Positions 60,151-64,000 of a stretch of 64,000 nt of DNA are shown here, piece by piece. This DNA is from Epiperipatus broadwayi (taxonomy: Eukaryota; Onychophora; Udeonychophora; Euonychophora; Peripatidae): positions 10,248,771 through 10,312,770 of the forward strand of contig JAQFVV010000018.1 in NCBI GenBank assembly GCA_028023455.1, written 5' to 3'. The number at the start of each line of letters is the position of its first letter. The stretch's first letter is position 1. A program made the position numbers and the translations under genes. The notes beneath the pieces were generated by a model, which was not told where the DNA came from, ran no database searches, and saw nothing but the letters and a program-made list of their open reading frames with translations.

Positions 60151-60344
60151 CCTATATTTACAATTAAACTCCAGATGTCTGAAGAATGCTTGTATTTCAA
60201 ATATTACTATAAATAGAAAATAAAAATTTGATTTATTTCAGCATTATAAAGTACAAAGTATATTCATCAAATGAAATATAAAATAATTTCTTCAATATTT
60301 TATGTATGTAGATTATTTATGGAAAAGCTAACTCCAAATATTGC

Positions 60345-60640
60345 ATACCATAATAGTAATTCACAAGTCAGAATTATTAGAGTCATTTTAACAGACTTGC
60401 CTTTTCCATAAATGCTAATTTATTGGTTCACTTTTATCTGCTTCAATGTTATTATATGAACAATAAAACAATCATTGATTCATATAACAATATGGAAGTT
60501 GGATAAAAGTGGACCACTTTTTATCTAACTAATAAATTAGCATTGGTATAAGAAAGGTCTTCATTGCAAATTTATTAAAATGATTTTATGAAGACTTTCT
60601 CCATAAATATTATTACAGGTTCTCAGTACTACACATCACA
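60345..60640. mobile_element. Palindromic MITE, family 'FB2', copy 2
   Basis: TAATTCACAAGTCAGAATTA and TTTTAACAGACTTGCC at the left match copy 1 (37706 on). AATGCTAATTTATTGGTTCA and CTTTTATCTG (60413-60440) return in reverse complement as GGATAAAAGTGGACCA and AATAAATTAGCATTGG (60498-60546). Smaller than copy 1 and lacking the same loop. Confidence 0.65.
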
Positions 60641-63600
60641 AAGCTTGTAGAGGAATTGGCAATCCTTATTGTTTATAACTTACAAGCTTAAGAGATAGGG
60701 TCATGTGATCTATGACTCTTATTTTGACTATTAATAGCTATTGTTTATCTATAATATTATTAAAACTATCAGAATGTGAATTATATGTTTTATATAAACA
60801 ATAAATATTAGAAATAAATAAAAAATATGAAATTCTGGAAAAAAGTTAGTTTGGTAGAATAAAATTGTCTTAGTCTGGTCAGGTGATTCAATCTAATTCA
60901 TTCAAAAAGTATATATGGATAATGGGGAAAGAAGAGGATAATCCATAAAAAATGGACTTCATTATAAAAATTAATGAATGTATTACTGAGGAGCTAGAAA
61001 AACCAAGCAAATGAAAGGTATTTCTGGAAGAATGTCATTCCTGTGATCACCATTAGTTGATATGGAATCTAATAATAAAAATATTATGTTTAAATTTCAA
61101 AAGTTATTTTTAGAAAAGTTTTCCAAGTAGTTTTTTTATATTTATTATACTAATAGTCAGTCTCTGAATCAAGTGTTAAATTCTTTCTTTTAAAATAATT
61201 TTAAAAAACACATGTGTAAATTTACTGCCAAGAGATAAGTTAAAACTAAATGAAACAAGATATGTTTTATACTAAGAAATAATAAATAAGTTTTTAAATT
61301 TTTTTTTATATCTGCATCAAGTCAAAATAATTTGGGCATATGGAGAATTCACATGTATAAACGTATCAAAAGTTTTGTCACTATCGTAATCACAAGTTAT
61401 AAAACTTGCATTTAATTAATCTACCACATTTATACAATTAGAGAATGCTATTAAATTAGAATATTTATTGATCTATTTAGTTTCAAAACAGAGTGCTTGC
61501 ATTGTTATTCAGATGAATGTAGTTCAATTTCTGATTTCTTATTGTTTATAACTAATTCAAATATTGGTAATTTACTAATCTTAATGAAACAATCTTTTGC
61601 TACTAATATAAAAGTTATTGGAAATATTGAATAAAAACATGAAATTTTTTGTACTAATTAATTCTGTCAGTTTATATATCACATGCTTTTCATGGTCTAG
61701 GATAAATTAAATTCTCAGATTTTGATGACTTATACTTAATAACTGTTTTAGTTGTACTATTCCTAAATGTATGTTTATTTTATGAATAAAATTTCAGCAA
61801 ATGAAACAAAAAGACTGCAAGAATATAATGTTTGTCACATCTTCCCTTTATTCTGCTTTCTTAAAATACTTGAAATAATAAATAGTATGTGTATTGAAAT
61901 TCTTACTGAAATTATTTTAATTGATTGAATTTTGTTATTTTAAATAAGTTAAAAGTTTTAATTGATTTTTTTAATCATTTCAAGTGTTTGAATAAAAGAG
62001 TTTAAAGTTATCCATTACAGTATTACTGTGAAGTATATGTTTAACTGGCTCATCAAGCAGTAAATCACAGAAAGATGTTGAAAATACCATTAATTTTAAG
62101 AAGGAAATCAATAGGCATTGGAAGCATATGTTTTTGTATTTACTTTAAAATCATTAATTAATTTGAATTTTGATTGTAATAATTGCTTTGGATACTTCAA
62201 TTAATATTTAAAATAATTATTAACATTAACTTTATTTATCAATGAAGTACTTATTACATGTTTGATAAAACTCTGACCTAAAAATGAATAATTGATTAAT
62301 AATTTTACGAAAGACAATCATTCTTAATTTGTTTCAGAAATACATATAAAACTCATTATATTTGTATCAAATTAAAAGTATACTAATGATAAATTACCAT
62401 AGAAGCATTAATTATATTAAAAATAGAAGGAAATGCAAGATTTGAAATTGTATTATATAATTTTAAAGGAAAAAAAGTCATAAGAATGTTTTTTCAATAC
62501 TTTAAAGAAAAGATCTTATTCATTTGATTTTCTACTAATGCAGATAAGCTAAAATTGAATTGATATAATTATCCATTCTGAATTCATCTGCCTATTCATT
62601 TAGAATATTTTCTAAATTGCTTATTTGTTTTTGAAATATTTTCCACTACTTTAAAAAAAGAAATGATTTAAACTTATATCATATTTAATATTATTAAAAT
62701 GTCTGAATTTTATATGGAATTTTACAAAGAACTATTATTGCTTAGTATTCCCTATTTGCTTATATTTCATAGAACTTGTACCTTAATTATGAACCTCATT
62801 CAAAAAAAAATTCCTGCTCTTAATTATATGTGTAATTTTTTTTAACTGCTTAAAGAAAAGACTATTGCAGTATTTTCTTAAATATTCAAAAGGACTTAAA
62901 TGAAAGGGGATTATTTTTATTATGAGATAAAAAGAACTTAAATCCCTAATCTAAAATGCAAAAACAAGATACTTATCATGTATATATATATAAAATAATT
63001 CCAGTGCATAATGCTATACTGAAATAAATATACAAATATAATGTATTTATATATTAGTTCACTGAGGGTGGTACTGGATTTCTTAACCATGTGGAGTGAT
63101 TTAATGCTTAATATATGTATTGGTATTATAACGATCCGGAGAAAGTGAGCTTAATGTAATCTGCACTACAGGGCGCCATCTAGGCATTTGAACCTAGAAA
63201 AATTTATAAAGTAGGCAGATACGTAAGTAAAAAAAAAATTATATTGGTTGATATATTTTGATATCCGGTCATTAGCCCATTGTCACTAGCTCATGGAATA
63301 GCAGAGATTTATATTTTATAATAAATTCTTATCTAAGAATATATATAAAAAAAGAATAAAATAAGCCACTGCCAGTAATTAACATACAAACATTTATTTA
63401 TGCACATATATATACAATTTAACATTATTATTTTAGCATGTTTACTTTAGCATTTAACATTATTTTTAACTTTTATTTTAGATTTTAATTTACATTTTAA
63501 TTTTTATACTATTATAAGTTCGCACAGATGGATTTATAAAAGTTTGTTTTATAAATGTTGAGTATAGATCAGTTACATAGATTACTCGGTCAAAAACATT

Positions 63601-64000
63601 TCAAAATAAACATAAATGATCAAAATACAAAATCATTGATACCGTCAATTGCATAGGGAATACAAGAAACCCAATGGTATTCATCATAAGATACCACAGA
63701 GACACCAATAACTTAAAAGACATCCGAATAAATACATTTTAGATACTCACCGTAAGGTATCATTATTTACTGAATGTCTATATATTTTGATCAAATATGA
63801 AAAACAAAAACATAATTAACCAATAACGAATCCATGCAACATCCATACCCAACTTAAATTTAATGCATTTTTATTTAGTGTCGAGTATGAATAGACTACA
63901 TAGATTTGCATTTGAAAGAAAATATTCTATCCTTATTTAACCTTAAGCCAAAAGTTTGCAGTCAAACTAACGTCAATTCATCTGATATATTGATGCATTC
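60641..64000. other. A+T-rich stretch; CTCF-like motif near 63170
   Basis: No exon, RNA or transposon was recognised. CCTAGATGGCGCCCTGTAG on the minus strand at 63166-63184 contains TAGATGGCGC, a full match to the YAGRKGGCRS core of the CTCF motif. The extreme right end is less A+T-rich but not open. Confidence 0.4.

Noticed and set aside
63500-63930. Possible short tandem similarity (GAGTATAGATCAGTTACATAGATT and a related run near 63882)
   Set aside because: Only about 25 bases with several mismatches; too weak in A+T-rich DNA to call a repeat.
1-64000. CRISPR arrays, operons, ribosome-binding sites, prophage genes
   Set aside because: No regularly spaced short repeats with unique spacers and no bacterial gene organisation; the DNA is clearly from an animal nuclear genome.

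Overview
The window is strongly A+T-rich, intron-like or intergenic DNA from an invertebrate animal. It holds no bacterial, phage or organelle gene organisation. The retroelement classes present (Ty3/gypsy LTR elements, RTE-type and CR1-like non-LTR elements with an esterase-bearing ORF1, tRNA-derived SINEs, hAT-like and foldback MITEs) together with one spliceable, plexin-like exon fit a large, repeat-bloated metazoan genome. The phylum cannot be fixed from the sequence alone. No complete host gene is visible.

Layout. 1-1440: a foldback (inverted) repeat followed by a roughly 377-bp diverged tandem repeat. 2181-2466: a hAT-like MITE. 3301-8418: a decayed Ty3/gypsy element ('gypsy-A') with ~0.55-kb LTRs, its pol interrupted by a possible MITE. 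9155-20151: a second, ~11-kb Ty3/gypsy element ('gypsy-B') with unusually long ~2.4-2.5-kb LTRs, recognisable gag, RT, RNase H and integrase, all frameshifted. About 21615-21870: the C-terminal zinc-knuckle end of a non-LTR element. 30050-32160: a decayed non-LTR element ('LINE-D') with a tRNA-SINE nested in it. 37690-38110 and 60345-60640: two copies of a palindromic MITE. 40909-42480: an RTE fragment with the inverted 5' structure expected of twin priming, flanked by a probable 12-bp target duplication. 47640-54900: a minus-strand LINE-D copy split by palindromic MITEs and by a ~4.5-kb CR1-like LINE whose ORF1 shows PHD-like and SGNH-esterase-like regions. 56232-56422: a 191-bp candidate host exon on the plus strand. 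58648-58772: a very short tRNA-derived SINE with a 15-bp target-site duplication.

A ~430-bp repeat ('family A') with a tRNA-like end occurs about nine times, several times as head-to-head or tail-to-tail inverted copies. Long inverted repeats from four unrelated families are therefore a striking property of this DNA.

Nothing here looks like an intact, cooperating gene system. The biology is that of layered transposon insertion inside what is probably one or more long introns, possibly of a plexin-like gene read on the plus strand. All open frames other than the candidate exon are either transposon remnants or chance frames in A+T-rich sequence. Boundaries are read by eye and are approximate unless a duplicated target site or splice site fixes them.
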